Positions 9,392-17,979 of a DNA stretch of 64,000 nt are shown one piece after another. Each line of letters opens with the position of its first letter. The stretch's first letter is position 1. The DNA comes from JAGRKR01 sp041397725 (GTDB lineage Bacteria > Pseudomonadota > Alphaproteobacteria > Rhizobiales > Hyphomicrobiaceae): NCBI GenBank assembly GCA_041397725.1, contig JAWKVZ010000001.1, positions 992,001-1,056,000 of the forward strand. Direction: 5' to 3'. The notes below the pieces were generated by a model. The model saw only the letters and a list, made by a program, of their open reading frames with translations, had not been told where the DNA came from and did no database searches. A program made the position numbers and the translations under genes.

Positions 9392-10174
9392 TCAGACCCT
9401 GCCCCGCGCAAAGGCGAGGCCGATGCGCCAGAAACGGCGCAATGGCACGACGGCGTCAGCGCCATGCGCCGCCGCGGCATCCGGACTCGAAACGGCGGAC
9501 AGATAGGGCTCAACCAAGGCCAAAGGAAGGAAGGCGGTCAACAGTGGTCGCCTGAGCCTGTGCAGATCCTGGCGGGCTGCCGCGACAGACAGGCGCGCCC
9601 TGGCGGCCAGCTCCTCGCGCCGATCCGAGCCCCCGGCGACGTCACAGAGGCCCCGCGACGGTTCCGCCAGTCCCCGCGCCAGGCCATAGGCCGTGGCGGC
9701 GTGGCCGAGCGTCGCCCGGGACACATCCCCCTCCCCGCCGCCGAGCAGGGCGAGCGCCACCTCGAACAGCGCGCCCTCGGTGGCCATCAATGGGCCGTCC
9801 GGCCCGGCGTCGCCCCCCGCACCGCTCCCGTCCGCGCCGCCACCGGCCCGGCAGCTTGCGATGGCGCCCAGCAGCGGCGTGGCGGAGATGCCCCATTGCC
9901 GCAGCGCGCCGGTGAGCCGGTCGAGCGCGGGCTGGCCGCTCAGGGCTCCGGTCATGCCGGCCGCGAGCGCATCGTGCCACCATTGCAGGCGGATTTCGGC
10001 CAGCGTCGGCTCGCTGGTCTGCCAGGGAATGCGCGCGATCTCAGCGGCGACGGCCGCCAGCGCCACCAGCGCGCCTTGCGCCGCCGCCGGCGCCAGCAGG
10101 GCTGCCGCGTAGCGATCGGGCTCGCCCGCCTTGGCGACCTCGGCGATCTGCCGCTCGGTCGCACCGGACATCAT
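9392..10174 (-). CDS. Squalene/phytoene synthase-fold protein, NDUFAF6-like
   Basis: A 260-residue all-helical protein of the trans-isoprenyl diphosphate synthase (squalene/phytoene synthase) fold. RYAAALLAP, IARIPWQTSEPTLAEIRLQWWHDAL and the later ATAYGLARGLAEPSRGLC are recognisable, but the two Asp-rich DxxxD metal motifs of true prenyl synthases are not evident. This matches the non-catalytic branch that includes mitochondrial complex I assembly factor NDUFAF6. The start at the ATGATG at 10174 was chosen because the longer frame upstream only shadows the preceding gene. It lies 17 bases after that gene, in a run that continues to the Mth938-like gene and secDF. Confidence 0.75.
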   Translation of the reverse strand: MMSGATERQIAEVAKAGEPDRYAAALLAPAAAQGALVALAAVAAEIARIPWQTSEPTLAEIRLQWWHDALAAGMTGALSGQPALDRLTGALRQWGISATPLLGAIASCRAGGGADGSGAGGDAGPDGPLMATEGALFEVALALLGGGEGDVSRATLGHAATAYGLARGLAEPSRGLCDVAGGSDRREELAARARLSVAAARQDLHRLRRPLLTAFLPLALVEPYLSAVSSPDAAAAHGADAVVPLRRFWRIGLAFARGRV

Positions 10175-10191
10175 ATCGGGTGGCACGGCCG

Positions 10192-10791
10192 TCAGAGGAG
10201 ATGGGCCGGCGCGACCATCGCCACGCTCACCGGCAACGACAGGATCAAGTTGATCCGGGCATAGTTTCTCACCCGGAGCCGGGCCTCCAGCTTGGCCTCC
10301 GGGCTCGCCGCGACCAGGCCGAGCATCACTTTGAGGGCGGGCCAGATGGCGAAATGCACCAGCGCCCACATGAGCAGACCGAGCCACACGCCTGCACCGA
10401 GGATGGCATGGCGCGAGGCTACGCCGCCGCCGTAGAGGCCCATCGAGAGGACCTGCAGCAGCTCGCCGTTGAGCGCCAGGAGGGCAAACCCGCTGATCAC
10501 GGTCACGGTGGAGGCATGCCGGAACGAGAGGGCGACGCGCGGAGCGATGCTGCGTGCGATCGCCGCGCGGCCGGCGTCGTCCAGCTCCTGCAGCGCCACG
10601 AGTTGCACCAGGTTGACGAACCAGACGAGCCCGATCCAGACGATCACGGCGAACACGTGCAGCCAGCGGAGCAGAAAGCGGGCGAGGTGGCTGTCGGCAG
10701 GCGCGCCGGCGGCCACGCACGTGACGAGCAGCAGCAACGCCAGCACGCCGCCCAGAACGAGTGCCTTGAACGGAGATGCGAGAACCTGCAT
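10192..10791 (-). CDS. Five-helix membrane protein resembling the urate hydroxylase (PuuD) N-terminal domain
   Basis: A 199-residue inner-membrane protein with hydrophobic segments at about residues 5-27, 40-64, 95-115, 127-150 and 175-195. The RWLHVFAVIVWIGLVWFVNLVQ stretch, with His and Trp in the second helix, resembles the membrane domain of PuuD-type proteins (Urate_ox_N). Such domains may bind haem, but no soluble enzyme domain follows here, so a urate role should not be assumed. The ATG at 10791 is preceded by AAGGG. It lies between the Mth938-like and squalene-synthase-like genes on the same strand. Confidence 0.6.
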   Translation of the reverse strand: MQVLASPFKALVLGGVLALLLLVTCVAAGAPADSHLARFLLRWLHVFAVIVWIGLVWFVNLVQLVALQELDDAGRAAIARSIAPRVALSFRHASTVTVISGFALLALNGELLQVLSMGLYGGGVASRHAILGAGVWLGLLMWALVHFAIWPALKVMLGLVAASPEAKLEARLRVRNYARINLILSLPVSVAMVAPAHLL

Positions 10792-10831
10792 CGCTCACCC
10801 TTCTCTGGTGCCGGCCGCGTGCCGGAGCGCC

Positions 10832-11203
10832 TCAGTCGACCGCCAGCAGCGCCGCGGCGATGCGGCGCCCTTCCGCCAGCAGTACGTTATAGGTGCGGCA
10901 GGCGGCGCCGGTATCCATGATCTCCAGCCCGATGCCGGCGCCGGACACCGTGTCGCGCACGGGCTCCGGCGGCTGCACGACCTCCCGTCCGGTGCCGAGG
11001 AACAAGACGTCGATGGCCTCGCTCTCGGCCACGACGGCTGCGAAATCAGCCGCCGTCAGCCGCTCGACCGTGTCGATATCCCAACCATAGATCCCGCTCG
11101 GCAGCAGCAGCAGGCAGCCGCGATGGCTCATCCCGGCAAATCTGAAGCCGCCGTTGCCATAGGCCTCGATCGGGGCGCGGCCCAGGTAGCTGGCACCAGC
11201 CAT
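10832..11203 (-). CDS. Mth938-domain protein (DUF498), NDUFAF3-like
   Basis: A 123-residue single-domain protein of the Mth938/DUF498 family. Family features are the EAYGNGGFRFAG strand, HRGCLLLLPSGIYGW, IDVLFLGTGREVVQPPE and the C-terminal MDTGAACRTYNVLLAEGRRIAAALLAV. The eukaryotic orthologue group contains the complex I assembly factor NDUFAF3; the bacterial role is not settled. The ATG at 11203 follows GAGG at good spacing. It sits 66 bases downstream of secF on the same strand, an arrangement common in Alphaproteobacteria. Confidence 0.85.
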   Translation of the reverse strand: MAGASYLGRAPIEAYGNGGFRFAGMSHRGCLLLLPSGIYGWDIDTVERLTAADFAAVVAESEAIDVLFLGTGREVVQPPEPVRDTVSGAGIGLEIMDTGAACRTYNVLLAEGRRIAAALLAVD

Positions 11204-11269
11204 GCTGCACCTCGCGCTTCAGTCTGTCGCTTGCCCGACCCGGCCGCCGCCGCTCACGAACCGGCGGGG

Positions 11270-12220
11270 TCAGACCTGCTCTTTCGCCTTCGGGCTGTCC
11301 GCCGACGGCGTGCTCCAATCGCGCTTCACGCCCCACCACAGCAGGAGCGGCGAGGCGACGAAAATCGACGAGAACGTGCCGACGATGATGCCGAACAGCA
11401 TCGTGAAGGCGAAGCCGCGGATGACCTCGGTGCCGAACACATAGAGCGCGAGCACCGCGACGAACGTCGTGCCAGAGGTGACGACGGTGCGCGACAGCGT
11501 CTCGTTGATCGAGCGATTGAGCAGTTCCTCGAGCGGCATGCGTTTGAATCGTCGCAAGTTTTCTCGAATTCGGTCGAACACGACGACGGTATCGTTGATC
11601 GAGTATCCCGCGAGCGTCAGCAGCGCCGCCACGATCGACAGGTCGAACTCGAGCTGCAGCAGACTGAACACGCCGACGGTGATGAGCACGTCATGGGTCA
11701 GGGCGATGATGGCGGCGACCGCGAACTGCCACTCGAAGCGGAACCAGATGTAGAGCAGAATGCCGATGATCGCCGCGGAGACCGCGATCATGCCGGCCTG
11801 CTTGAGTTCGGCCGACACGGACGGGCCGACCACCTCGATGCGCCGGATGTTGAGATCGGCGCCCAGGGCCGCGCGCACCTTGGTGGCGGCGGCTTCCTGC
11901 GCCTTCTCGCCGCCGGGCTGCTGCTCGACGCGGATCAGCGCCTCGTTCCCCGAAGCGCCGAGGCTCTGGATCTGCACGTCGCCAAGGCCGAGGCCGCCGA
12001 GCTTCGTGCGCAACCCGGGGATGTCGACGCTGCCCGATTTCGCCTGCACCTCGATCAACGAGCCGCCCTTGAAGTCGATGCCGAAATTGAGGCCCTGGGT
12101 CGCCACCAGCACGATCGAGCTGAGGATGGCGAGCGCCGAAGCGATGATGAAATACCGGCGCAGGCCGATGATGGGAAAGAGGCTCGCATGCGGCCAGAAA
12201 TCGACGCCCTTGAACATCAT
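11270..12220 (-). CDS. secF: Protein translocase subunit SecF
   Basis: A 316-residue inner-membrane subunit of the SecDF-YajC complex, which uses the proton motive force to help pull proteins across the SecYEG channel. Six transmembrane segments are visible with the periplasmic domain between the first and second (about residues 45-135). Signature stretches are GLNFGIDFKGG near the N-terminus and SINDTVVVFDRIREN in the fourth-helix region. It starts with ATGATG at 12220, 16 bases after secD ends, so translation is probably linked to that of secD. Confidence 0.97.
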   Translation of the reverse strand: MMFKGVDFWPHASLFPIIGLRRYFIIASALAILSSIVLVATQGLNFGIDFKGGSLIEVQAKSGSVDIPGLRTKLGGLGLGDVQIQSLGASGNEALIRVEQQPGGEKAQEAAATKVRAALGADLNIRRIEVVGPSVSAELKQAGMIAVSAAIIGILLYIWFRFEWQFAVAAIIALTHDVLITVGVFSLLQLEFDLSIVAALLTLAGYSINDTVVVFDRIRENLRRFKRMPLEELLNRSINETLSRTVVTSGTTFVAVLALYVFGTEVIRGFAFTMLFGIIVGTFSSIFVASPLLLWWGVKRDWSTPSADSPKAKEQV

Positions 12221-12236
12221 GGGTGGCGATCCTTGC

Positions 12237-13847
12237 TTAGAGTGGAGCGGGCACGCGACGCTCGGTCTGGCGAACCAGCCAGAGTGAGACGAGCAGGCGT
12301 GTCACGGTGAAGGCGGTGAAGACGGTGGTCATGATGCCGAGGCAGAGCGTCACGGCGAAGCCACGGATTGGTCCAGAGCCGAGCCAGAACATGACGATGC
12401 CGGCGATCAGGGTCGTCAGGTTGGAGTCGATGATGGTGGCGAGCGCTCGTGAGAAGCCCGCCTCGATGGCCGAAATGGGCGTCTTGCCGTTGCGCAACTC
12501 CTCGCGGATGCGCTCGTAGATGAGCACGTTGGCGTCGACCGCCATGCCGACCGTCAGGACGATGCCGGCGATGCCGGGCAGCGTCAGCGTCGACTGCAAG
12601 AAGGTCATCAGCCCGAGGATCAGGACGATGTTGATGGTTACGGCGATGACGGCGAAGATGCCGAACAGGCCGTACGCGAAGACCATGAACACGACGACGC
12701 CGACGGAGCCGACGACAGCGGCGAGCGCGCCGGCCTTGATCGAGTCCGAGCCGAGGCTCGGGCCGACGGTCCGCTCCTCGACGACGGTGAGCGAGGTCGG
12801 CAAGGCGCCCGAGCTCAGAAGGATGCCGAGACGGTTGGCGCTCTGCACGGTGAAGCTGCCGCTGATCTGACCCGAGCCGCCCAGGATGGGCTCGCGGATC
12901 ACTGGCGCGGAGATGACCTTGCCGTCGAGCACGATGGCGAAGCGCTGACCGACGAAGCGTTGCGTCACGGCGCCGAACTTCTTGGCGCCAGTGGTGTTGA
13001 AGCGGAAGTTCACCACCGGCTCGTTGGTGCGGCTGTCGAAGCCCGCCTCGGAGCTGACGAGATCCTCGCCGCCGACGATGGCACGCTCCTGGAGCAGTTC
13101 GAAGCCGCCGCCATCCTCCTCGGAGGGAAAGAGCTTGTAGCCGGCCGGGATGCGCGTCGCCCTGGCGTCGTCGGCGGAGACGGTGGGATGCACGAGGTGG
13201 AAGGTGAGCTTGGCCGTCTGCTTCAGGCGGGCGCGGGTCTCGGAGGTGTCCTCGACGCCCGGCTCCTGGATGACGATACGGTCGGCACCCTGGCGCTGCA
13301 GCGTGATCTCGCGGTTGCCGCCGGGATCGAGGCGACGGCGCACGATCTCGATGACCGAGCTCATGGCCGTGTCGATGCGCGCGCGCACCGCCGCTTCCGT
13401 CGGCGCCACCACGATGCGGTTGCTACCCTCCTGCGTCACCGAGAGATCGGGCGTGCCGGCAGCGAGCACCGAGCCTCCGATCTGCTGGATCATGCCGCGC
13501 AGATCCTTGACCGCCTTGTCGACGTCTTCGACCTTGACGATGGTCACCTGGACCTTGTCACCGACGTTGCCGAGACCGGTATAGCCGATCTGCGCTTTGC
13601 GCAGGCGCGAGCGCATGTCGTCGCGGATGTTGTCGAGCCACTCCTTCTTCAGTCCGGCGACATCGATCTGGGCGAGCATGTGGGCGCCGCCGCGCAGGTC
13701 GAGCCCCAGGTTGATCTGGCTGTTGTAGAGCCAGCCCGGCCAGGACTTGATCGAGGTCTTGGAGAAGAAGTTGGGCACCGCCGCCATCGCGCCCAACAGG
13801 CACGTGAGCACGATCGCGACGATCTTCCAGCGTGAAAAATGCAGCAT
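12237..13847 (-). CDS. secD: Protein translocase subunit SecD
   Basis: A 536-residue partner of SecF with six transmembrane helices. The first helix is followed by LGLDLRGGAHMLAQID, then the large periplasmic P1 domain carrying the base and head, then a helix bundle with the family stretches GVVVFMVFAYGLFGIFAVIA and VGMAVDANVLIYERIREE, the latter with the conserved Asp used in proton coupling. Length is close to the usual alphaproteobacterial SecD. It is transcribed after yajC and before secF. Confidence 0.97.
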   Translation of the reverse strand: MLHFSRWKIVAIVLTCLLGAMAAVPNFFSKTSIKSWPGWLYNSQINLGLDLRGGAHMLAQIDVAGLKKEWLDNIRDDMRSRLRKAQIGYTGLGNVGDKVQVTIVKVEDVDKAVKDLRGMIQQIGGSVLAAGTPDLSVTQEGSNRIVVAPTEAAVRARIDTAMSSVIEIVRRRLDPGGNREITLQRQGADRIVIQEPGVEDTSETRARLKQTAKLTFHLVHPTVSADDARATRIPAGYKLFPSEEDGGGFELLQERAIVGGEDLVSSEAGFDSRTNEPVVNFRFNTTGAKKFGAVTQRFVGQRFAIVLDGKVISAPVIREPILGGSGQISGSFTVQSANRLGILLSSGALPTSLTVVEERTVGPSLGSDSIKAGALAAVVGSVGVVVFMVFAYGLFGIFAVIAVTINIVLILGLMTFLQSTLTLPGIAGIVLTVGMAVDANVLIYERIREELRNGKTPISAIEAGFSRALATIIDSNLTTLIAGIVMFWLGSGPIRGFAVTLCLGIMTTVFTAFTVTRLLVSLWLVRQTERRVPAPL

Positions 13848-13902
13848 TGCGGCAGGGCCTCGCTCGCGTACCTATGGACCGGCAGGGACTGGCGCGTGGC
13901 GC

Positions 13903-14229
13903 TCAGGCGCCTTCCTTGACGGGCTCACCCTTGCTGCGCACCTCGGAGATCGTGCCCCGGATGACGCGGATGCGGACGTTGTCGGCGATCTCGATCTCGA
14001 GTTCGGCGTCGTCCTTCACGCGCGTCACCTTGCCGATGATGCCGCCCGACGTCACAACCGTGTCGCCGCGGCGCAGGTTCTGGACCATTTCCCTGTGCAG
14101 CCTCAGCTTCTGCTGCTGGGGGCGGAACAGCAGGAAATAGAAGATGACGAACATCATAAGGATAGGCAGCAGCGACATGAACATGTCGCCCCCGCCCGAA
14201 CCTGCGGCGTAGGCAGGCGTGATGAACAT
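13903..14229 (-). CDS. yajC: Preprotein translocase subunit YajC
   Basis: A 108-residue single-span protein, the small partner of SecDF. The N-terminus MFITPAYAAG leads into a hydrophobic helix (LLPILMMFVIFYFLLFRPQQ) followed by the family hallmark RPQQQKLRLHREMVQNLRRGDTVVTSGGI and a small cytoplasmic beta domain ending in RVIRGTISEVR. The longest frame starts 45 bases earlier; ATG 14229 fits the family N-terminus and has a purine-rich GAAGGGA upstream. First gene of the yajC-secD-secF run. Confidence 0.95.
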   Translation of the reverse strand: MFITPAYAAGSGGGDMFMSLLPILMMFVIFYFLLFRPQQQKLRLHREMVQNLRRGDTVVTSGGIIGKVTRVKDDAELEIEIADNVRIRVIRGTISEVRSKGEPVKEGA

Positions 14230-14324
14230 CTGCAGCGTCCCTTCGCGTGATGATATCCGAGTACACCAATACACCCTCCCGATCGGTGGTCCGACCGGCA
14301 GGTGTGCCGTGCTGATCGCGGCCG

Positions 14325-14352
14325 ACTATAGTGTCGCTTGGCCGCTTTGCAA
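14325..14352 (-). promoter_or_regulatory. Probable sigma-70-type promoter for yajC-secDF
   Basis: On the minus strand TTGCAA (14352-14347), a 16-base spacer and TATAGT (14330-14325) form a good housekeeping promoter. Transcription would begin near 14318 and give a leader of about 90 nt before yajC. Confidence 0.6.
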
Positions 14353-14493
14353 CAACCTCGCGAAGATGGCAGAGGGCGTGACGCCTTCAACCCACTCGTC
14401 TATGAAGGCCAGCGACAACGCCGGCCTCGAGCAGCGGCGGCCCCGCCAAGCCCCCTGCCAGACGGCATCGAACGAGGAGCGACCGAGACCATC

Positions 14494-15390
14494 ATGCTAC
14501 CTGTGAAGAGCGCGGAAAATGACCTCATCGAGCGCCTGGAGCGCCTTGCAGCCGCGCTCGAGCGGATGGCGCCGCCAGCGAGCGCAGCCCCGGACCTCGA
14601 CGCCGCCGAGGCCTTTGTCTGGCAAGCCAACCCCGAGAAGTTCCTGCCGGTCCAGCGCGTGAACCGCGTACCGATGCAGCTCCTCAAGGCCATCGACAGC
14701 TCGGCCGAGCAACTGCTGGCGAACACGGAGCGTTTCGCCAACGGCCTGCCCGCCAACAATGCCCTGCTCTGGGGCGCCCGCGGCATGGGCAAGAGCTCCC
14801 TCGTCAAGGCGACGCACGCCCTGGTCCGCTCGCGCCTCGACAAGACGAAGCGCAAGACGGAGGACTTGAAACTCGTCGAGATCCACCGCGAGGACATCGA
14901 CACGCTGCCGCGCTGCCTGGCGATCCTGAAGGAGAGCAAGCACCGCTTCATCGTCTTCTGCGACGACCTGTCGTTCGACCACGACGACACGTCCTACAAG
15001 TCCCTGAAGGCGGTGCTCGAGGGTGGCATCGAAGGCCGGCCCGTGAACGTCATCTTCTACGCCACCTCGAACCGCCGCCATCTCATGCCGCGCGACATGA
15101 TGGACAACGAGCGCTCGACGGCGATCAATCCCTCCGAGGCCATCGAGGAGAAGGTGTCGCTGTCCGACCGCTTCGGCCTCTGGCTCGGCTTCCACAATTG
15201 CAGCCAGGACGACTTCTTCGAGATGATCCGCGGCTACGTCCGCCATTACGGTCTCGATATCGAGCCGGAAGAGCTCAGACGCCAGGCGCTGGAATGGTCG
15301 ATGACGCGCGGCTCGCGCTCCGGCCGCGTCGCCTTCCAGTTCATCCAGGACCTGGCCGGCCGTCTCGGCAAGTCCCTGACGGAGACCTGA
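14494..15390 (+). CDS. DUF815-family AAA+ ATPase
   Basis: A 298-residue ATP-binding protein. NNALLWGARGMGKSSLVKA is the Walker A loop, FIVFCDDLSFDHDD the Walker B, and VNVIFYATSNRRHLMPRDMMDN the sensor region, together the typical DUF815 pattern of an N-terminal helical region followed by an AAA+ core. The family is widespread in Alphaproteobacteria, commonly near yajC; its client is unknown. The ATG at 14494 has GAGGAG 14 bases upstream, rather far, and the longer upstream frame looks non-coding. It is divergent from yajC. Confidence 0.88.
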   Translation: MLPVKSAENDLIERLERLAAALERMAPPASAAPDLDAAEAFVWQANPEKFLPVQRVNRVPMQLLKAIDSSAEQLLANTERFANGLPANNALLWGARGMGKSSLVKATHALVRSRLDKTKRKTEDLKLVEIHREDIDTLPRCLAILKESKHRFIVFCDDLSFDHDDTSYKSLKAVLEGGIEGRPVNVIFYATSNRRHLMPRDMMDNERSTAINPSEAIEEKVSLSDRFGLWLGFHNCSQDDFFEMIRGYVRHYGLDIEPEELRRQALEWSMTRGSRSGRVAFQFIQDLAGRLGKSLTET

Positions 15391-15436
15391 GCGCGGCGCC
15401 CGCCCTCTCACCCGCCCTTTTGCACCCGAGCAGGAT

Positions 15437-15880
15437 ATGAGCACCGAAAAGAAGCCCATCGGCACGCGCGCCGACTATCCGCACCATCTGGCGATCCCGA
15501 CGCGCTGGATGGACAACGACCTCTACGGTCACGTCAACAACGTCGTCTACTACTCCTATTTCGACACGCTGCTGAACCGCTACCTGATCGACCATGGCGG
15601 CTTCGACATCCGCAATGCCGGCGTGATCGGCATCGCCGTCGAGACGTTCTGCCGCTTCCACCGCTCGTTCGCCTATCCCGAGGTCGTCGACGGCGGCTTG
15701 AGGGTCGGGCACCTCGGGACATCCTCCGTCCGCTACGAGATCGGGTTGTTCGGGCAAGGCGACGATACGGCCCGCGCCGAGGGCCATTTCGTGCACGTAT
15801 TCGTCGACCGCTCGACCCAGCGCCCGGTGCCGATCCCCGATCCGATCCGGGCCGCCCTCGCCCGCATCCGGCGCTCCTGA
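15437..15880 (+). CDS. Acyl-CoA thioesterase, 4-hydroxybenzoyl-CoA thioesterase (hotdog) family
   Basis: A 147-residue single hotdog-fold protein. The signature is near the N-terminus: TRWMDNDLYGHVNNVVYYSYFDT, with the catalytic Asp and the GHVNN loop preceding the hotdog helix, then VETFCRFHRSFAYPEVVDGGLRV. Members hydrolyse acyl-CoA thioesters in the cytoplasm; substrate length or aromaticity cannot be told. It starts 46 bases after the DUF815 gene, so the two may share a transcript. Confidence 0.85.
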   Translation: MSTEKKPIGTRADYPHHLAIPTRWMDNDLYGHVNNVVYYSYFDTLLNRYLIDHGGFDIRNAGVIGIAVETFCRFHRSFAYPEVVDGGLRVGHLGTSSVRYEIGLFGQGDDTARAEGHFVHVFVDRSTQRPVPIPDPIRAALARIRRS

Positions 15881-16064
15881 GGCTGCGTCACGTCCTGGTT
15901 CACGAGCATGGCCTGCGACGATGTGAACCGCGTGCGGCAGTGCAGCAACTCATCTCGAGAAAAGCAACGTCCGGGTGATTTTGCGCAGCCTGAGCCTCTA
16001 CTCCGGACGCCTCAGAATCAGACACTATCAAGTCAGTGATCGCAGACCATCCGGGGGATTCGAG

Positions 16065-16412
16065 ATGATCGGTAGACGTATCGTAAGTATTGCCGCGGGT
16101 TTGTTGATGTTGCCGCTGGCCGGCAGCATTGCACACGCCGACGAGACCGGCATTGCCAGCATCCATAGCTGGGTCAAGGTCGGCCGCAAGACTTGCATGG
16201 CCACCCACTTCCATTACGGCAACAGCAGCGGCCAGCGGACCAAGAAGGCCGCGATGCAGGTTGCCGTGCAGGACTGGGCGTCGTTTACCGCCACCGAGTA
16301 CGGCACCTCCTGGGCCCGCTTCTCGATCGCCGGCAGCCGCTCCGTTAAATGCGGTCAGACTTCGAGCGGCTGGAGCTGCGCCGTGGAGGCGCGCCCCTGC
16401 CGTCCGTTCTAG
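16065..16412 (+). CDS. Small exported protein of unknown function
   Basis: A 115-residue protein with a signal peptide (residues 1-24, MIGRRIVSIAAGLLM onward, ending SIAHA). The mature part of about 90 residues contains WVKVGRKTCMATHFHYGNSSG, a central AMQVAVQDWASFTATEYGTSWARF segment and four cysteines that could form two disulfides. It resembles small secreted proteins annotated only as hypothetical in Rhizobiales. The ATG at 16065 was chosen over the longer frame because a signal peptide begins there and a G-rich GGGGGA lies upstream. It is convergent with the amidase gene, separated by a strong hairpin. Confidence 0.7.
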   Translation: MIGRRIVSIAAGLLMLPLAGSIAHADETGIASIHSWVKVGRKTCMATHFHYGNSSGQRTKKAAMQVAVQDWASFTATEYGTSWARFSIAGSRSVKCGQTSSGWSCAVEARPCRPF

Positions 16413-16449
16413 AGTTCGATCACTCTGGTTTCCGAGTTGGTGTCGCCCA

Positions 16450-16482
16450 GACCGGCCGTGGCAGTGCTTGCTCCGGCCGGTC
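16450..16482. terminator. Probable bidirectional terminator hairpin
   Basis: GACCGGCCG (16450-16458) and CGGCCGGTC (16474-16482) form a perfect 9-bp stem with a 15-nt loop. It lies between the 3' ends of the small exported protein gene and the convergent amidase gene. No long U-tract is present, only a short ATTT on the plus side. Confidence 0.5.
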
Positions 16483-16494
16483 GCCCATTTCTGG

Positions 16495-17949
16495 CTAGGG
16501 CGACATCCGCCGAGACTGCCGCGCCAGCCAATCGAGGTCAGGTGACGGACGGCGGGTCTTCTCGTTGCGGGCCAGTTCCGCCTCGAGCGCCAGGGCGATT
16601 GCCAGCGTGCGCTCGTCCGAGCCGTAGGGGCCGACGACCTGAATGCCGAACGGCAACCCCTTGTGATCGCGCCCGGCCGGCAGCACGACAACGCTCGCCA
16701 GCACCATCGAGAGCGCCCAGGTGATCGTGTACCAGCTCATGTAGGTCGCGAGCTTGCGCCCGTCGATTTCGTCGAGGAAGAGCCGCGCGTGCGGGAACGG
16801 CGATACCGCCGTCGCCGGGGCGATCAACACGTCGATCTCGTCAAACAGGGCATTGAAGCGGTGAAAGAGCCGCGTCTGCTCGGCCTTGGCCCAGGCGACG
16901 TCGGAGATGGTGTGCCGAAGCCCCCGCTCGGTGTTGTCGACGACGTTGCGCCCGAGCAGATCGCGATGCGTCTTGAGCCGCTCGCCGTGCTCCTCGACGC
17001 AGTAGAGCCCGCGCAGGATCTCGAACGCCTCCTCGATCCGCGCGAAATCCGGATCGCGATCCTCGGCCGTCCGAAAGGCCGGCCGGATCAGGTCGGTCCG
17101 CTCGTGAAAGACGGTGCGGATGGCGCGGTCGAGCGGCGCGCAGCCGAGATCGGCCGAGATGCCCACCCGCAGGCGTGACAGGTCGGCCGGCGCGAGCGGC
17201 GCCACCGGCCCGGCCGGTCGGAGGCTTGAAAGCGGATCGAGCCGGTGCGGGGCGCCTTCCGCCTCCAGCAGCAGGTGCACGTCCGCGACCGTCCGCGCCA
17301 TCGGACCGAGCACATACATCGGCATGAAGGCCGAGGCGCGCGCCGCGCAGGGTACGACGCCGGGCGAGGGCCGGAAGCCCACGACGCCGCAGAAGCTCGC
17401 CGGCGTTCTGAGCGAGCCGCCATAGTCCGAGCCGGTTGCCAGCGGCACCATGCCCGTCGCCAGCGCCACCGCCGAGCCACCCGATGAGCCGCCGCAGGTG
17501 AGCGTAGGATCGAACGGGTTGCCGGTCGCGCCGTAGACGAGGTTCGTCGTATTGGAGCCGGCGCCGAACTCCGGCGTATTGGTTTTACCGAGGACGATGC
17601 CGCCCGCGCGCCGGATGGCCGCGATGTGCGGGTCGTCGTGAGCCGGGACGTGGTCGGCGTAGAGGCGCGAGCCGTAGGTGGTTCTGAGCCCGGCCGTGAT
17701 GTCGAGATCCTTGACGCCGATGGGCAGGCCGTCGAGCACACCCGCGGGCTCGCCCCGCATCTGGCGTGCCTCGGCCGCGCGTGCGGCAGCACGGGCCCGC
17801 TCGAGATCGAGCGCGACGACGGCGTTGAGCGCGCCGTTCACGGCCTCGATGCGGCCGATGCAGCTTTCCAGCAGCTCCACCGGCGAGAGCTTGCGGGCGC
17901 GGATCAGATCCCGCGCCGCGACGGCCGTAAGGTCCGCCGGCGCGCTCAC
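16495..17949 (-). CDS. Amidase-signature family hydrolase
   Basis: A 484-residue enzyme with the amidase signature Ser-cisSer-Lys catalytic triad: the Lys in GVKDLDITAGL, and the Gly/Ser-rich core GGSSGGSAVALATGM followed by GSDYGGSLRTPASFCGVVGFRPS with the nucleophile Ser. Relatives include indoleacetamide hydrolase, enantioselective amidases and GatA; the C-terminal half differs from GatA, and no gatB/gatC neighbours are present, so a catabolic amidase is more likely. GTG at 17949 was taken as the start. The gene follows the CapA-like gene by 30 bases on the same strand. Confidence 0.85.
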   Translation of the reverse strand: MSAPADLTAVAARDLIRARKLSPVELLESCIGRIEAVNGALNAVVALDLERARAAARAAEARQMRGEPAGVLDGLPIGVKDLDITAGLRTTYGSRLYADHVPAHDDPHIAAIRRAGGIVLGKTNTPEFGAGSNTTNLVYGATGNPFDPTLTCGGSSGGSAVALATGMVPLATGSDYGGSLRTPASFCGVVGFRPSPGVVPCAARASAFMPMYVLGPMARTVADVHLLLEAEGAPHRLDPLSSLRPAGPVAPLAPADLSRLRVGISADLGCAPLDRAIRTVFHERTDLIRPAFRTAEDRDPDFARIEEAFEILRGLYCVEEHGERLKTHRDLLGRNVVDNTERGLRHTISDVAWAKAEQTRLFHRFNALFDEIDVLIAPATAVSPFPHARLFLDEIDGRKLATYMSWYTITWALSMVLASVVVLPAGRDHKGLPFGIQVVGPYGSDERTLAIALALEAELARNEKTRRPSPDLDWLARQSRRMSP

Positions 17950-17979
17950 GGCCCTCGCTCCTCGCGCGTCTGCACGCCG

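Noticed and set aside
9392..10174. Carotenoid or hopanoid synthesis enzyme
   Set aside because: Asp-rich catalytic motifs are not evident and no isoprenoid genes are adjacent.
10192..10791. Naming the five-helix protein as urate oxidase PuuD
   Set aside because: Only the membrane part is similar; no cytochrome c domain or purine gene is nearby.
10192..10798. Upstream part of the 468-codon frame that ends at 9392
   Set aside because: The first 200 or so codons are a shadow of the five-helix membrane protein gene; the real squalene-synthase-like protein starts at 10174.
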